Part shown: one piece after another, positions 42,270 through 55,900 of the stretch
How the letters are laid out: each line of letters starts with the position of its first letter
How positions within the stretch are numbered: position 1 is the stretch's first letter
Assembly (NCBI RefSeq): GCF_000516985.1
Contig: NW_006917094.1
Location: 1,798,001 to 1,862,000, forward strand
Source of the DNA: Pestalotiopsis fici W106-1
Taxonomy: Eukaryota; Ascomycota; Sordariomycetes; Amphisphaeriales; Sporocadaceae
Length of the DNA: 64,000 nt
Direction: 5' to 3'
Made by a program: the position numbers and the translations under genes
The notes under the pieces: generated by a model
What the model was told of the DNA's origin: nothing
The model's input: only the letters and a program-made list of their open reading frames with translations
Database searches by the model: none

Positions 42270-45200
42270 GATGATTCGATGAAAGGTTTATATATGACAA
42301 GCGTGTGGAAGAATATGATGTGATGATTATGTAAAGGGGGGTTAAAATCTTTCTTTAGTAAGATGATCCTTCTTGTTTGTCCACTCATGTGACCTGACAG
42401 ATTCATTCGCAACCATTCCGAATGTCAACATAACGCGTAGGCATAATATACATACATAGCCGGAGGTCTCGCTCTGCTGTCACGCTGTAGACTTATTTGA
42501 CGCATTTCGTCATTCTCCATCAATTTTCTATCGTCGGGTCTTCTTTACCAGTTTTGATACCCGTAAAAGATCCGAAGAGGCGCTATCTGTAACAAGCTTA
42601 TTATAAGATCTTATTAGAGATCCGCGAGGATAAATGAAAGCCAAGACAGTTCCGGGACCGACAACGTATTTCGAGCTGCTGGAGGGGAAGAGACGAGGGC
42701 TCTCAGCTCGTTAGCCTTGATGCTACGTCGGATCCTCCCGCGTGGCCGCTCGCTTGTTGCTTTACCGCTATAGGGTTTTTGTTGTCCAATGAGCGTCCAT
42801 TTTCGCTGCCCGGATCATTTGTTGTTTTGTTTTTTTAGTCATCCTCTTTCCAGACTCTGCACGACACGAAACAAAGTCAGAAAAGGCAGCACTGCCTCTG
42901 GGCACTTTCCAATACTAAAGATGACGTTTTGGCTTTCCTTAGTTGACACTGATGATTCTGGTCGTTTGGGTCAATGGCTCCTTTCTCACAAATTGAACGA
43001 GATCTTAAGATTTGGGCTTGGCCCCCAATCATGACAAAGATGTTGCTCCTAGGCTCAAAGTGCAAGCATTTTGATCCTATCCTACTGGGTCAAGCATCCA
43101 TGTATGTCTGTGTAACGAATTTAGTAAGAATCCTTGGAAGACTTCTGCAACTTCAGCACGGAAATTCGGTATTTTGTGATGGCAATCACTTGCAGACATC
43201 TTTAGCAGAAGTATACCCGTGTTCTTCGTATCCTCCTTCATGCGGGTCAATTGTGACTCGGTCCAATACGAGCAAGTATCTTCTCTAAATGAATTTGGTT
43301 TTTCTGTACACAAATTCTACGAACTAAACACCAATGTTTATTTGCTTTCTACTAAGCCATTAGCGTTGTCAGAGGATTCTTGTAACACGCGACAGCTTCC
43401 TGCTAAATCATAGTTCATATGCCAAAAAGCCACACGGTAAGACAGGACGGAATTCTTCCCGCAGTCCTAGTAATGCATGCTAATACTATTCTTCTGCTGC
43501 GCACAAGTGATATTCACGATACGAAAGTATGATTTCCGGTGAAGCTTGGCTACTATCGCAGGATTGTGTCTTCTGCACTAAAGCATGCATCGAGGCAATG
43601 AGCAGAGCAAGGCAAATATCTGCTCAAAAACTTAGAGAGAACAGCAGATTGACATTAGAAGGTCACAACCTACCTAGTTGCCAGGTGATCTACCAGAAAA
43701 CCGAATGGAACATGTTCTATCAGTAAAGACCAAAAAAGCAAAGTCAAAATTGCGCCCCAATCGCCCCACGGAATAGCGTGCACGTCCACTATAATCTTGG
43801 CATCAGCCAAGAAATCTGCGGGCGTGCGGCGATGCTCACCTGAGGCGCAAGGAAGACGCAGATCATCATGGATACTGGGCGGGAATAGAATGAAATCCCA
43901 AGCGGATGCGGCAGATGAAATAGCAATTTCCTGGAAATCAACATAAGAAGAAAATGATAGCGGCTGATGTGACTTTTGGTCCCGTCTGTTATAGGCGGCA
44001 CCGCAGGCAATCTTGTAGGGCACTACTGTTCCAACTGACAAGATTGAGGAGCTGAAGTGCTTTGCTTGTAGCAGCACTGGCGCCAGCTAACGCTTTCTGC
44101 ATACCTGCACAGGCGCCACCTCGCCGTGACCGAATCGCGAATTTAACTTTGGAGATAAGGTCAAAAGTTCTTGGTGTCTAGCCAAAAGTCCAGCCAATTG
44201 TGGCAATATTTTGGTGGGCCGTACATACCTGCGACCCAGTATGCATGGAGCTGAGAGGTCCGGTCCCTAGGACTATGTACAGAAAGCACCTCGGGATGTG
44301 ATTTCAAGTAAACCCACCCAAGGAGCCTGTATCATTAGTCGTACAGAAAGGATGAGTGTAGTTGCGGTATCATTCTCTTGCGGATCAACGAATACGTACG
44401 TACACCGTTGATCAGGGCGATGCAGGGGAGAGAGCTGATGTAGGTGCAGGGCTTTAGGCTCCGGCGAGAGCGACAAAACGTATGTCAAATCTGGTGGGTA
44501 GCTTACTATGGAATAAGACGGTGTGATGAGTCACGGAACGACTTTTCGTGTAGTAGATTCTGTGAACTATGATGGTTATGATGTACACATCTGATCTTGG
44601 CATAACGTCACGCCTGGGGCACTTACGTGAACCAAATCTTGGGCGTGTAAGTATGAAAGAGTTGAGAAATTGATGTTGTCGGACGTTTTGCAATGGGAGG
44701 CAGTCCTATACTTGCTCTGTCGAGCACGCTGAGAAGTCGCGGCCATTTGAATGGTGTCAACCTGCCCATGAACTCTAGTTTGACCTAATCTTCTCAATTT
44801 GACGTTGCTTGAAGAAGGATTCTGGCTCTAGTCATTCACTTCTTGTCTCCAGAGACAGGAGTTCAACGACGTTTGATCATCTTCCAAGGTTTCTAGATGA
44901 GATAAAGGAGCATCTTGAAGCAATGTCAGATAGATGTTAGAACTGACAATCCCCGATGACTTTATTGTTAGAATTCGGTATTGATACAAGCCACGCCATA
45001 GACACACAAATTCGGGAGCCGACTAAAGGCAATTCGCAAAAGATGAAAGCGGAGCTCATTGGACGCTCCACCTGTGAACATCTTGCCTACTATGCATACG
45101 CAATATCTTACTATCCCCAGCAATTCTATCTCGGGTTCTTCCAGAATTTGGATGGTGGTATATTAGGGATGAAGTACGCAAAGTGGACTGATGCTGTACG

Positions 45201-45906
45201 AGTACGGACCGTCCAGCTGTGTGACGAACTACTGGGCGCGGCTATTGGGCCAACCAATGTGGGATCGCGCTACGATAGGGACAAAAAGACAAGAAAAGAA
45301 ACATAACGGGCATCAAAAATGATCCCTTATAGGCTGTCTCAAGCCAGAGTGATGCGGTGAGGCTTTGTACGTACTGATTTGCGCGGACAACGTGGCTCAG
45401 CAGGGCCCCCCTTCGATAGCAAGGGTACCAATCCTCCACGTCCGCTTTGGGGGACCTGGTCTCGGATATCTTTTCTTGGCAATTTGCATCTCTTGGCTGT
45501 TTGAAATATCCCGGCGAGATATATGTAAACAAACTCCCCATCCTTAATGAGCTCTGCGATCCTCTGCTGACCTGGTTGCGACATTGCACCATGAGCTCAA
45601 ACTGACATCTGGATGAAGAGAGATACGACCGCATACGGGCCTGCTAAATTAATAATAATACTAAAACAATGTGAGAGGACCGTTTGTTGATACATTCCAT
45701 GATCTCGAGTAGTCAACGGGCAGCTACATAGTCAACCGAAGAGGTCTGAAAGGCGGATTTGACATTCGTATCGATTGGCATGTTCTACGGCGGTTTGCGG
45801 AAAACAATGCCCCAAAGTCATGTACATTACAGTTTCTAGGGTAGAATATAATCGAAATACAATCGCTGCGCTAACATTTAAAATAATACAGACTTGCAAG
45901 ATCCAC
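42270..45906. other. gene-poor 3.6 kb
   Basis: No gene I can support. A TATATA lies just upstream of the P450 start. The longest frames (minus 43670-44077, 135 codons; minus 45242-45634, 130 codons; plus 44956-45306, 116 codons) give proteins without recognisable motifs. A stretch near 45740-45810 is loosely similar to the region beside the decayed fragment at 37.2 kb, so old relic sequence may be present. Confidence 0.45.
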
Positions 45907-47271
45907 TCATATACTGATCTCGCTTAATTTGGCTCTCAACAAATCAACAATGCTTGCATGCTCCTTGGACAGCCAAGAGCCAAGACTTTTATAGAGTGGA
46001 TCCACCGTACCCGAGGCAGATACAATCTTGGGGCTCTGTGCAGAAAATGCAGAAATTAGAGATCCGATCTTTGTCAGCTCTGCCAACAATAATTGGATGC
46101 GGAGAGCAGATTGTACCCGCTCATCATCTATGATGAAGCATCCCATGGCCATCTGGCCGGATGCTTGGCCAAGCGTCGGTGTGTTTGTGCCACCCGTCGT
46201 GGTACTGCTACCTATTGCGGTACTCCCAGACCACAATGAGGCTGAAGAGGAGGAGGAGGTGGTGATGCCGGAGGGGCGAGGTCGCGGTCGCGAGGTAGTG
46301 TCAACCGTTTTCGTGTTCATGAAAGGGGACATGTGATTTGGAGATGACATGGACGACGTGCCCTCTTGATGATACCACATTAGGATTTGGGATATGATGG
46401 AGGCGTGCAGCAGTCCTAGATGTGGACAGCTCACGCATGAACAGTTGAGCAACCGGCCGAGATGCTCGCTGCACTCGCGATTTAGGTTAAGTACAAAGTC
46501 TAACGGGAAATGACCCGCGCCGCTGATCATGGGCCCGGGTGCCAACGGCGTCGGTGTCTTGTTAGGATTTATGAGAGACAGATTGCGCAGGATTTCGTGT
46601 GTTTCACGCAGGCAGTTACAACCATCTGGCGCGGAGGACAACTTGTCGCCTTTGAATGGTAGGGGAAAGCTGCCTATTGATTCGCTATGAGACTGCTGTC
46701 CGTATGGAGGCGGTGTCGCGGTGCTGTCAAAGTCGGGCCACTCGAATGTAGCGAGCAGATCTGGGTCCAATTTGTCTAGGTTATTCGAAGAGAGCTCGTC
46801 TGACAGAGCCCAGTCACCGAGGTCCATAGATGCAAAGTTGGTCAATGGAGGAAATGCGTCGAGCATCGTCGTGTTGCTAGTTCCCATACTAACAAAATCA
46901 TCGCCGTTGACTGATCCCCAGGCCGACTCCATTTCATTGTTGCTTGAAGTCGACGACGCCGCCGAAAGTGACGACATGGTCTCGCTACCAGACCGCCTTT
47001 GTCGATGGCACTGGAAGTCGCTATCGTCGAACTTGCGTTTCTCGGCGGAGCTGGGGCGCCGGTCTGCCGGGGATTTGCCCCGCGATGCCGAGAGTTGAAG
47101 CCGATCCCTCGGGGGTTTACCCATCTTTCGCGACACGCCGTAGATGCAGGTAACACCCAGATCCGCGCACCGTCCACATGTCGGCTGCCGGCGGTCGCAC
47201 TTGAGCTTCGCAGCCCCGCACCCATCGCAGCTAGACCGGAGCTTTGGTTGCCTCGGAGGTTTTGTAGCCAT
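45907..47271 (-). CDS. AflR-like Zn2Cys6 cluster regulator
   Basis: A single-exon nuclear regulator of 454 residues. The zinc cluster lies at residues 15-42 (CDGCGAAKLKC, CDRRQPTCGRC, GVTCIYG), followed by GVSRKMGKPPR, the basic extension characteristic of AflR-type proteins. The middle part is Ser/Thr-rich. The C-terminal half has paired cysteines (NCLRETHEILRNLS, NCSCVSCPHLGLL) and RVQSALRIQLLLAELTKIGSLISAF, matching the AflR domain. In aflatoxin and related clusters such proteins activate the polyketide genes. Here it lies about 2.7 kb upstream of the synthase in head-to-head orientation and is the likely pathway regulator. Confidence 0.93.
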   Translation of the reverse strand: MATKPPRQPKLRSSCDGCGAAKLKCDRRQPTCGRCADLGVTCIYGVSRKMGKPPRDRLQLSASRGKSPADRRPSSAEKRKFDDSDFQCHRQRRSGSETMSSLSAASSTSSNNEMESAWGSVNGDDFVSMGTSNTTMLDAFPPLTNFASMDLGDWALSDELSSNNLDKLDPDLLATFEWPDFDSTATPPPYGQQSHSESIGSFPLPFKGDKLSSAPDGCNCLRETHEILRNLSLINPNKTPTPLAPGPMISGAGHFPLDFVLNLNRECSEHLGRLLNCSCVSCPHLGLLHASIISQILMWYHQEGTSSMSSPNHMSPFMNTKTVDTTSRPRPRPSGITTSSSSSASLWSGSTAIGSSTTTGGTNTPTLGQASGQMAMGCFIIDDERVQSALRIQLLLAELTKIGSLISAFSAQSPKIVSASGTVDPLYKSLGSWLSKEHASIVDLLRAKLSEISI

Positions 47272-49974
47272 GGCTCTGTCGGCTAGGGAAACGTTGAGGT
47301 GTGCAGCCGCTGTTGAATGATGAATCTAGGTGCTCGACCATGGACCAATGCGAGGAGGAGAAGAATGGTGAGTGATGGAATAATTCCTGGGCAAATATAA
47401 ACAAATACAGGGCATCCAAGAATCAAGGCCACAATGATATAATTATAATAAGAACGCGAGAGGAGCACACTGACACCGATATTGATGAAATTGCCCTGGA
47501 CTGGCGTTGCACTAGAGTGCCAAGTCCTTTTAGATATTCATCTCTTTAGATATTTTTTGTACAATAATTAAAGGTGTGCTTTCTTGTCTGCCATATACGA
47601 AACACGGCGGGTTAAATCGCTGTCAATTAGGATCTCGTGCACATATGTCTCCCAGGATATGAGACGAGGCGAGTGCAAGGAACTAATCCTCCCCAGAGTC
47701 CTTCGCTCTGTAAGGGTCAGCTTACCGGCAGGGCCCCGCTGAGCAGTTGCGCGGCTGTGGTAGCCGTTGCTAGAAGCAGTCCAGCCTCAGATGCACTCGA
47801 TCGGCGATCTGAAGCCATTCGCGCCGTACACTGACAGATTGTCAGCTGCAGCGTTGTTGTGTGCAATTCCTTAGGTGAAAAAGAAGTTATGTGCTCTACA
47901 GCCTAGTGGAGCCCGTTGAGAGTGTTTGCGCGTTGGCTGGGCTGTCAATGTCCCCTGTTCCCTACTAACTGTAATGGCCCGTATTCCATTCAGCCCCCCC
48001 CGGAAGATCCTCTCTAACACGTGTAAGTAAGCCCCGTTGGAGCCAGCAATTGGCAGCCTGGCGCTTGGTCTACGATTTGACGTCACATTCTAATTGCAAG
48101 CATTCCAGGTTGGATCGCTTTAGATCCATGTAAGCCCAACGACTCGACCAATCGAAGAATTAATTTCAATCTGCCAATCCAGCGGCTCATCGGATCCGGA
48201 CGGCCATGACCAGGGAGTATATCATACAGCCAGGGATGACTTCTACGAAAGTCGCCTTTATCGTACACTGGATCTTGTATCTAGAACAAGATGGACATTT
48301 CTTACGCTACCTATGTGGGCAGTAAGATGCACAGAGCACGCACTCTCCACCACCGGCCTTTTCAGGTAATGGCCATTACGGTTAGGACTTATTCATAGTA
48401 CAACATCTGCGGCGTCCCGGATTGAGCGTCAGATCGACCAGACTAGGCCTGCCGCTACTGGGGATACCAACCTTGAGGAACGAACCCGACTGACAACCAA
48501 TCAGACCATAATTCTTTCGCTTCCCACCTGCATAGTACTCTGTTTTTGGTTTGGCCACATCTGGCCACGCCCAAAAGTCCCTGCAAACATGTGTTTCTCA
48601 CGTTGCACAAGCATCGGGACCGCTGAGCAGTCACCCAAAAGGCCCAATGCCCATTTCCCTCGATCCCGGCATCCAACCCTACCACCTTGCCCGCAAAGCT
48701 TGACGATCCGCCAAGCTGCTGGGCTACCCTGGCTGCTAGGCTACCATGCTTTGAGGTCCTATTCAACACCAGATTCTAGATCGTAGGTATCAGATGGGAG
48801 GACTTTGATCGCTTCAAGTCTGCCTCGCGCTGAAACCACCATACTTGGCACCGTGACCAGCTGAGCATCTTGGTAAACTCTAAGTCAGACGTTGAGAAAT
48901 AGTCCTAGCTGTAGTGCTCAAAGACGGGAGCCATCATTGCCATTCGGAATTGTGCCGCATCGATTATTTCGAAATGCGGTGCCGAGCTGAAACATCTCGA
49001 TATCTTCAGCATCCTGGATAGTGTTCACCATGGATAGAATCGAGATTTCAATTTTCTCGAAAAGTGACGTAGTTCATCCATCGAGAAGGATGGTTTTGCA
49101 TCAGGGCAAGCAGATACCTTTTTGAGCAATACCGTTGCAATGGTTCTCGGAAATTATAGACAGTGCAGATATTTACAAAAAACTGATTTAGGAAAAATAC
49201 CGATACCGTTTCTTGTAAGATGTAAGAACTACCTAGGTCGATTGTAAGCAGTTTCTTGTGCTTGGCGAAAGCCCGAGACGCAAACGCCAAAATTGTGACT
49301 CCCGGTCCAAAGTCACCGACAGGATTCCCGAAATGGTAGGATACAGCAAAATCAGGTCCACAGCACAGTCATTGGACTAGGCAAACTGCAACTGAACACT
49401 AAAGATAGAAATCATATACTCGTGCGCAGACAATGATTCGGGTTGAAATCACAGCCAATCAAGGGACACGCCAACGAGCTGGGTAGAGAGCCTCAACATC
49501 AAGGAAAGCCGCGACGCATCTGACATATCGCGAACTTTTATGTTCCCGAGAATTATGACGTTTGTTCATCAGATGCAGTGATGATGACTCTCGGCAAAAG
49601 TCTAGATATTGTTGACTTTTGGGTGTTTTTAAGAACATATACATCGTCGAGTAGTGTTCTCTTTCACTTGTATTCAGATCTTCTATTATAACTTCACAAG
49701 AAAAACATTCAAGACCATCCCTCACAAAAACAATCATCCCACACAAACGCATATCTCCTCAAGTATCGTGTCGCCTTGTATCATCGTATATTTCTTCGCA
49801 ATCTTCCTCTGAAGCTTTTAAGAACTTGTATTACTTAGATATCAACTACACCAAGCAAGCCTACTCTACACATCATCCCACTCCAGCCAAGTCCCCAGTT
49901 TCCCGTATTGACATCCTCAATTCTTGGTACAGGCTTTCGTTCAGGAAAACCTCCTGCTCCAAGATATCTTCATC
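47272..49974. other. 2.7-kb divergent intergenic region
   Basis: Upstream region between the AflR-like gene and the synthase. I see no convincing gene. No perfect TCG-N5-CGA (AflR consensus) site was found by eye, although near matches with other spacings occur around 48130 and 48960. A long transcribed leader for the synthase is possible. Confidence 0.45.
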
Positions 49975-52900
49975 ATGCCTTACGAACCAAGATTGTTTCT
50001 CTTCGGAGACCAGACATATGATAACGAGCCACACCGGAAGGAGTTGATGCGACACAGGCAGAACCCAGTTCTGGAGGACTTCTTGACCAAGTCATACGAG
50101 GCCATTCGAAAAGAGATCTACAACCTACCAGTTGAAGTTAGGACTCGCCTACCGAGGTTTACCTCCTTGGACGACCTGCTCCTGTGGAAGCAAGATGGCC
50201 AACGAGTTATCGCATTGGACATGGCTTTGACCTGCCTGTACCAGCTCAGTGTATTCATCAGGTATGGCCCATATCGGGCACATTGGCCCAGAGGAGCCTA
50301 GACTAATGGTACTTGTGATATATAGCCAAGCCGATTCGTGGGACTTTTACAGTAGATACTCTGGAGTCATTGGCCTGTGCACGGGAGCGCTTGCTGCGGC
50401 CGCTGTCGTCTGCAGCCGAAACACGCTGGAGCTGGTGCCGATCGCGGTAGACGCCGTCGTGGTCGCCTTCCGGACAGGCATGCGCGTAGCCGACATGGCG
50501 CAGCGTCTCGATCCATCCGACTCACTGGATCAGAGCTGGTCCTTTGTTGTGCCCGGTGCTTCCTCCGCCGAAGCGGTGGAAAAGTACCGTGAAAGTACTG
50601 TAAGTTATTCTTTGCCTTGAGCTTTTCTGTGGTTGAGTTTCGACTAATACACAATTGGCGTTGCGCAAGACTTTACCACTGTCCGCCAGGCCCTACATTA
50701 GCGCCTACTCACCAAATGGCATCACTGTTAGCGGCCCTCCCCGCTCTCTAGGCCTCCTGTACAGGTCTCGCGCCTTGGGCTCTCCCGGACTCAAGAGCAT
50801 CTCCATTTTTGGTCCTTACCATGCTCCTCACCTCTACAGCCAAGAGGATGTTGACGATATCGTGGGGATCCTCGGCGAATCCAATGCTGAATCATACAAG
50901 AATCTTATCCCCATCTTTTCCAGCGCCGGCTCATTGGAGAATGGCACATTTGGCCAGCTCCTGAAGAACGCCGTGGCCCATATCCTGCTGGAGCCTATCC
51001 GCTGGAACAATGTGATCGAGACATTGCAGAACCGCGTCCAGAGTGGCCACCCCGATTCCTTCAGCATTGTTCCTATTGCGACCAAATCAGACCACCAATT
51101 GATTTACGCTGCTCTCAGGAAGACGCCGCTGGCCTCCTTGCTGCCCTCAACCTCTACACAAAATGGTCCCGCCGTTGACATTGGTGGCGATGGCGACTAT
51201 GCTTCTCCATCCAAGCCCAAGCTAGCCATTGTCGGCATGTCTGGAAGATTCCCCGGCGCAAAAGACAATGAGGCATTCTGGCGCGTTTTACATGGCGCCA
51301 TGGACATGCACAAGACAGTGCCGCCTCTTCGCTGGCATGCCGAGAGTCATGTCGACCCACAGGGAAAGAAGAAGAACACAAGCAAGGTCGCAACGGGGTC
51401 GTGGCTAGACGATCCTGCTAGCTTTGATGCGCGCTTCTTCAACATCTCGCCTCGAGAGGCGCCGCAGATTGATCCGGCTCAGAGACTTGCTCTGATGACG
51501 GCGTATGAAGCTGTCGAGCAAGCTGGCATCGTCCCGGACGCTACTCCGTCTACGAGACGCGACCGTGTGGGTGTCTTCTACGGTGTCACGAGCCAGGATT
51601 GGTTCGAGACGAACAGCGCTCAGAACATCGATACCTACTTCATTCCGGGGGGTAATATGGCCTTTATCCCTGGCCGCATCAACTACTACTTTAAATTCAG
51701 TGGTCCAAGTTATGCGGTCAACACGGCATGCTCTTCCAGTTTGGCGGGCATCCACCTTGCCTGCAATTCCTTGTGGAGAGGAGATATCGACACGGCCATT
51801 GCCGGAGGGACAAACGTTTTGACGAACCCGGATATGACGGCTGGTCTGGACAAGGGACACTTCCTCTCACGAACTGGAAACTGCAAGACTTTTGATGACA
51901 CGGCTGACGGATACTGCCGGGGTGAAGGAGTTGGAACCATCATCCTGAAGCGCCTTGACGACGCAATCGCTGACGAGGATCCCATTCTGGGCGTCATCCT
52001 GGGTGCATACACAAACCACTCGGCCGAGTCCGAGTCAATCACCCGACCTCACGTGGGTGCTCAGCGCGACATCTTCAAGAAGGTTCTCAACCAGAGCGCA
52101 ACCGACCCCTACAGTGTGGGATACGTGGAGATGCATGGAACTGGCACTCAGGCTGGCGATGCAGGCGAGATGTCGAGTGTTCTCGATACTTTTGCTCCTC
52201 CTCTTGCGGATGTGCAGAAGCCCAGAAATGAGTCCCAAGCGCTCTACTTGGGATCAGCAAAGGCGAATATCGGACATGGTGAAGCTGCCAGCGGCATGGC
52301 GAGTCTCATCAAGGTCCTACTCATGCTTCAAAAGAACACTATTGTTCCCCACGCTGGCATCAAGACCAAGATTAACCACAAATTTCCCACTGATATGGAC
52401 CAGCGAAATGTCTTTATTGCCATGAAACCAACACCTTGGGATAGAAGCTCTGACCCGCTCAAGCCGCGCAGAGCGTTTGTGAACAACTTCAGTGCCGCCG
52501 GTGGCAACTCTGCCCTGCTTCTCGAGGATGCGCCTGTCAGGTCGAAGTCTACAAGTGTTGCGGCTGATAGTCGCTCCCACCACGTTGTAGCTGTGTCAGC
52601 AAAGAATGGTGCCTCTCTACAAGGCAATCTGAAATCTCTGCTTGAGTACCTGCAAGAAATCCCTGATATCGATATTGGTCAGCTCTCGTATACCACGACC
52701 GCTCGCCGCATTCACCACCAGCATCGGGTTATGTTGACCGGCACAAACACCAAGGATTTCTGCACCCAGATCGACGAAGCACTCAAGAATCAGACAGGCA
52801 TGACAAGACCCAAGGGATCCCCCAAGGTGATCTTCACATTCACCGGGCAGGGTGCGCAGTATCCCGGCATGGCAAAGGAACTCTTCGAAAGCTTTTCTCT

Positions 52901-55900
52901 CTTCCGCACCGAGATGCGTCGCTTGGATCGCATTGGACAGAGCCTAGGCTTCCAATCTATCTTGCCTTTCATCGAATCCACCGAGACGGATGTCAGCATC
53001 TTTGATCCCGTGGTTGTTCAGTTGGCCAGTGTTTGCATGCAGGTCTCGCTCAGCAAGCTTTGGGCATCGTGGAACACCACACCTCTTGCAGTCGTAGGAC
53101 ACAGTCTTGGTGAATACGCTGCACTCAACGTTGCTAGCGTTCTCTCTGATGCTGACATGGTCTACCTGGTTGGATCGCGAGCCAAGATGCTCCAAGAGAG
53201 ATGTACCCGCGGTACGCATTCGATGCTGGTTGTCAAGGCGTCAACCAATGAAATCGCCAATGTCCTAAAGAAGGAGAAATATGAGACTGCTTGCATCAAT
53301 TCTTCACTTGAAACGGTCCTCGCTGGTCTCAACGACGAGATAGCCAAGTACAAAGATATGCTCACTGATGCCGGATTGAAGACAACAATGCTGAAAGTTC
53401 CGTATGCTTTCCACTCATCCCAGGTGGATCCAATTTTGGATGACTTCCAGGAGCTTGCCAGCGGAGCAACCTTCTACGAGGCCAAGGTGCCAGTCATTTG
53501 CCCATTGGATGGTGGCATTGTTGACGGTTTTGACAAATTCGGCCCCGAGTACCTGGCTCGTCACACCAGAGAGCCTGTCAATATGCAGAGGGCACTGCTC
53601 GCTGCCAACAGCCACCATATCATGACTGACCAGAGTACCGTCCTGGAGATTGGCCCCCACCCTGCTATCACTGGTATGGTGAAGGCAGTCCATGGGAATA
53701 AGATGACCTGCCTAGCATCTTTGCAGAGGGGCAGATCTACTTTACAGGTCTTGACCTCAAATTTGAAGACTCTCTACATGGCTGGCGCCAATATTCAATG
53801 GTCCGCATACCACGCTGACTTCAAAGCCTCCCACCAGGTCATCCCTTTGCCAGCTTATAGCTGGGATCTGAAGCCATACTGGATTCAATACGTCAACAAT
53901 TGGTCTTTGGCAAAGGGCGATCGCCCCAAGAACGATCGCCCCAAGGTGATCAGCGAGTCTCCGCAGCTAGAGAGCACCACCATTCACCGGGTCGTTAGAG
54001 AGACAGGCGACTTAAATGAAGCGCACATGGTGGTTGAGGCAGATGTCACCCGCAAGGACTTCAGACCATTGGTCGAGGGCCACGAGGTAGATGGGAAACC
54101 CCTCTGCACTCCAGCTGTCTATGCAGAGATTGCTCTGAGCTTGGGCAATCATCTGCTCGAGCGTTATAGCCCAGACAAGAAGCGAAACACCATCCTCAAT
54201 GTATCGGATATGACTATCCTCAAGGCTCTCATTTTGCGAGCTGATGACCCTGAGCAGCGCTTGCAGGCCCATGCCGATGCTGACTTCTCTGCTAAGAAGG
54301 TTTTTGTCAAATTCTCAACATTCGATCAGCAAAAGAAGCTCCAGGAGCACTCTCACTGCACAGTGCGCTTTACCGATGGAAGTACACAGGAAAAACTCCA
54401 GAAAGAGATGGCTGATGTGAAACACAACATGGATGTCCTGCGAGCAGGTCTTGTGTCAGGTGACACGGCTCGGTTCAATCGTGCCATGGCATACAGAGCC
54501 ATCAGACCGCTTGCTCGATTCCATGATGAATATCGAGCCGTGGACGAAATTGTACTCAACAGCAAGACTTTGGAATCTTCGAGTCGTCTCAACTTTAGCA
54601 AGTTCCATAAAGAGGGAGATTTCCACACCCATCCGGGCTTGCTCGACTCTCTGACCTGGTCGTCTGGATTTGCTATGAATTGCAACGACAACAACGACCT
54701 TGATAGAGAGGTGTTCGTCAACCATGGATGGGGTTCATTTCAGATGTTTGAACCTCTAAGCTTCTCCAAGGAGTATACTACTTACTCCCGTATGGTTGAG
54801 GGTAAAGATCGTTTGTGGCACGGCGAGATCATGATCATGGATGGTGATCGAGTTGTTGCACACTTTGGGCAATTTGCGGTAGGTGTTTTGCATTGATGGA
54901 CAATGATGTACATGTGCTAACCAAGCTACTGCTTAGATGCAAGGAGTACCACGACGTCTCCTGAGAATTATTCTATCCGCAGAGAGCAAGGACAAGGCCA
55001 AGCCCCACCAGGCACAACCGCAGAAGCCAGCCCAGAAACCAGCCCAGAAGAAGAATGAGGTCAATGCACCAGAACTCTCCAAAGCACTGGGCAATGCCAA
55101 GCAGAAGGACCGCGAGCAGCCCAAGGCGCAACCATCGGGCTCACCTACCGCGGAGCAAGCATTGGCCATCATTGCAGAAGAGAGTGGCCTTGCTATTGAT
55201 GATCTCACGGACAACACTGTCTTTGGTGATGCAGGCATTGACTCCCTTCTTGGACTTACAATCTCGGCACGATTTAAGGAGGAGCTCGACATGGATCTCG
55301 ACATCAATGCATTGTTCTACGAATATCCTACCGTAGGAGACCTCAAGCGCTTCTTGGCTGGAGGACAATCTCAACACACCGAGACAGATGCCTCGACAGG
55401 AGAATCCAGTGAGACAGCGTCCACTCCAGAAACCGACAGCGCAAGTGAAGAGCCCACGGGGGCTACAACTCCCTTTACCGAAGTCAACGTCGAAGATGCC
55501 ACAGCAAAAGTCGACTTCGAGCGTGCCCTTGAGATCATTTCAGAAGAAAGCGGTGTGGCAGCTGATGACCTCACTGACGATACCAACTTTGGTGATGCTG
55601 GAGTCGACTCCCTCCTGTCTCTTGTCATTGTCAGTCGGTTCCGAGACGAGCTCGGAATGGATATTCAGCACGAGTCACTCTTTCTCGAGTGCCCGACGGT
55701 AGCCGACCTGAAGCAGACGCTGGTAGGCACATCCCAAGAAGACCCCGTGGCGGCCAAAGCTGAAACCACTCCAGCAGTAAGCGTTGTCGAGAATGACGGG
55801 GCGGAAGCTTCTGCGCCGAGCGTACAAGCGCCTCCCGGTCCCGCTCTCGAGCTCTCCGAATCCGACAAGGCTCGCAAGCACACGATTGACCAGTATATCG

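Noticed and set aside
43670..44077. 135-codon minus-strand frame in the gene-poor region
   Set aside because: Reads as a protein by eye, but no motif, partner exon or family could be recognised.
45339..45634. Possible third copy of the HIGTT-motif fragment
   Set aside because: Only a few scattered identities in the translated frame (VYIYLAG against VYLHIGT); not better than chance by eye.
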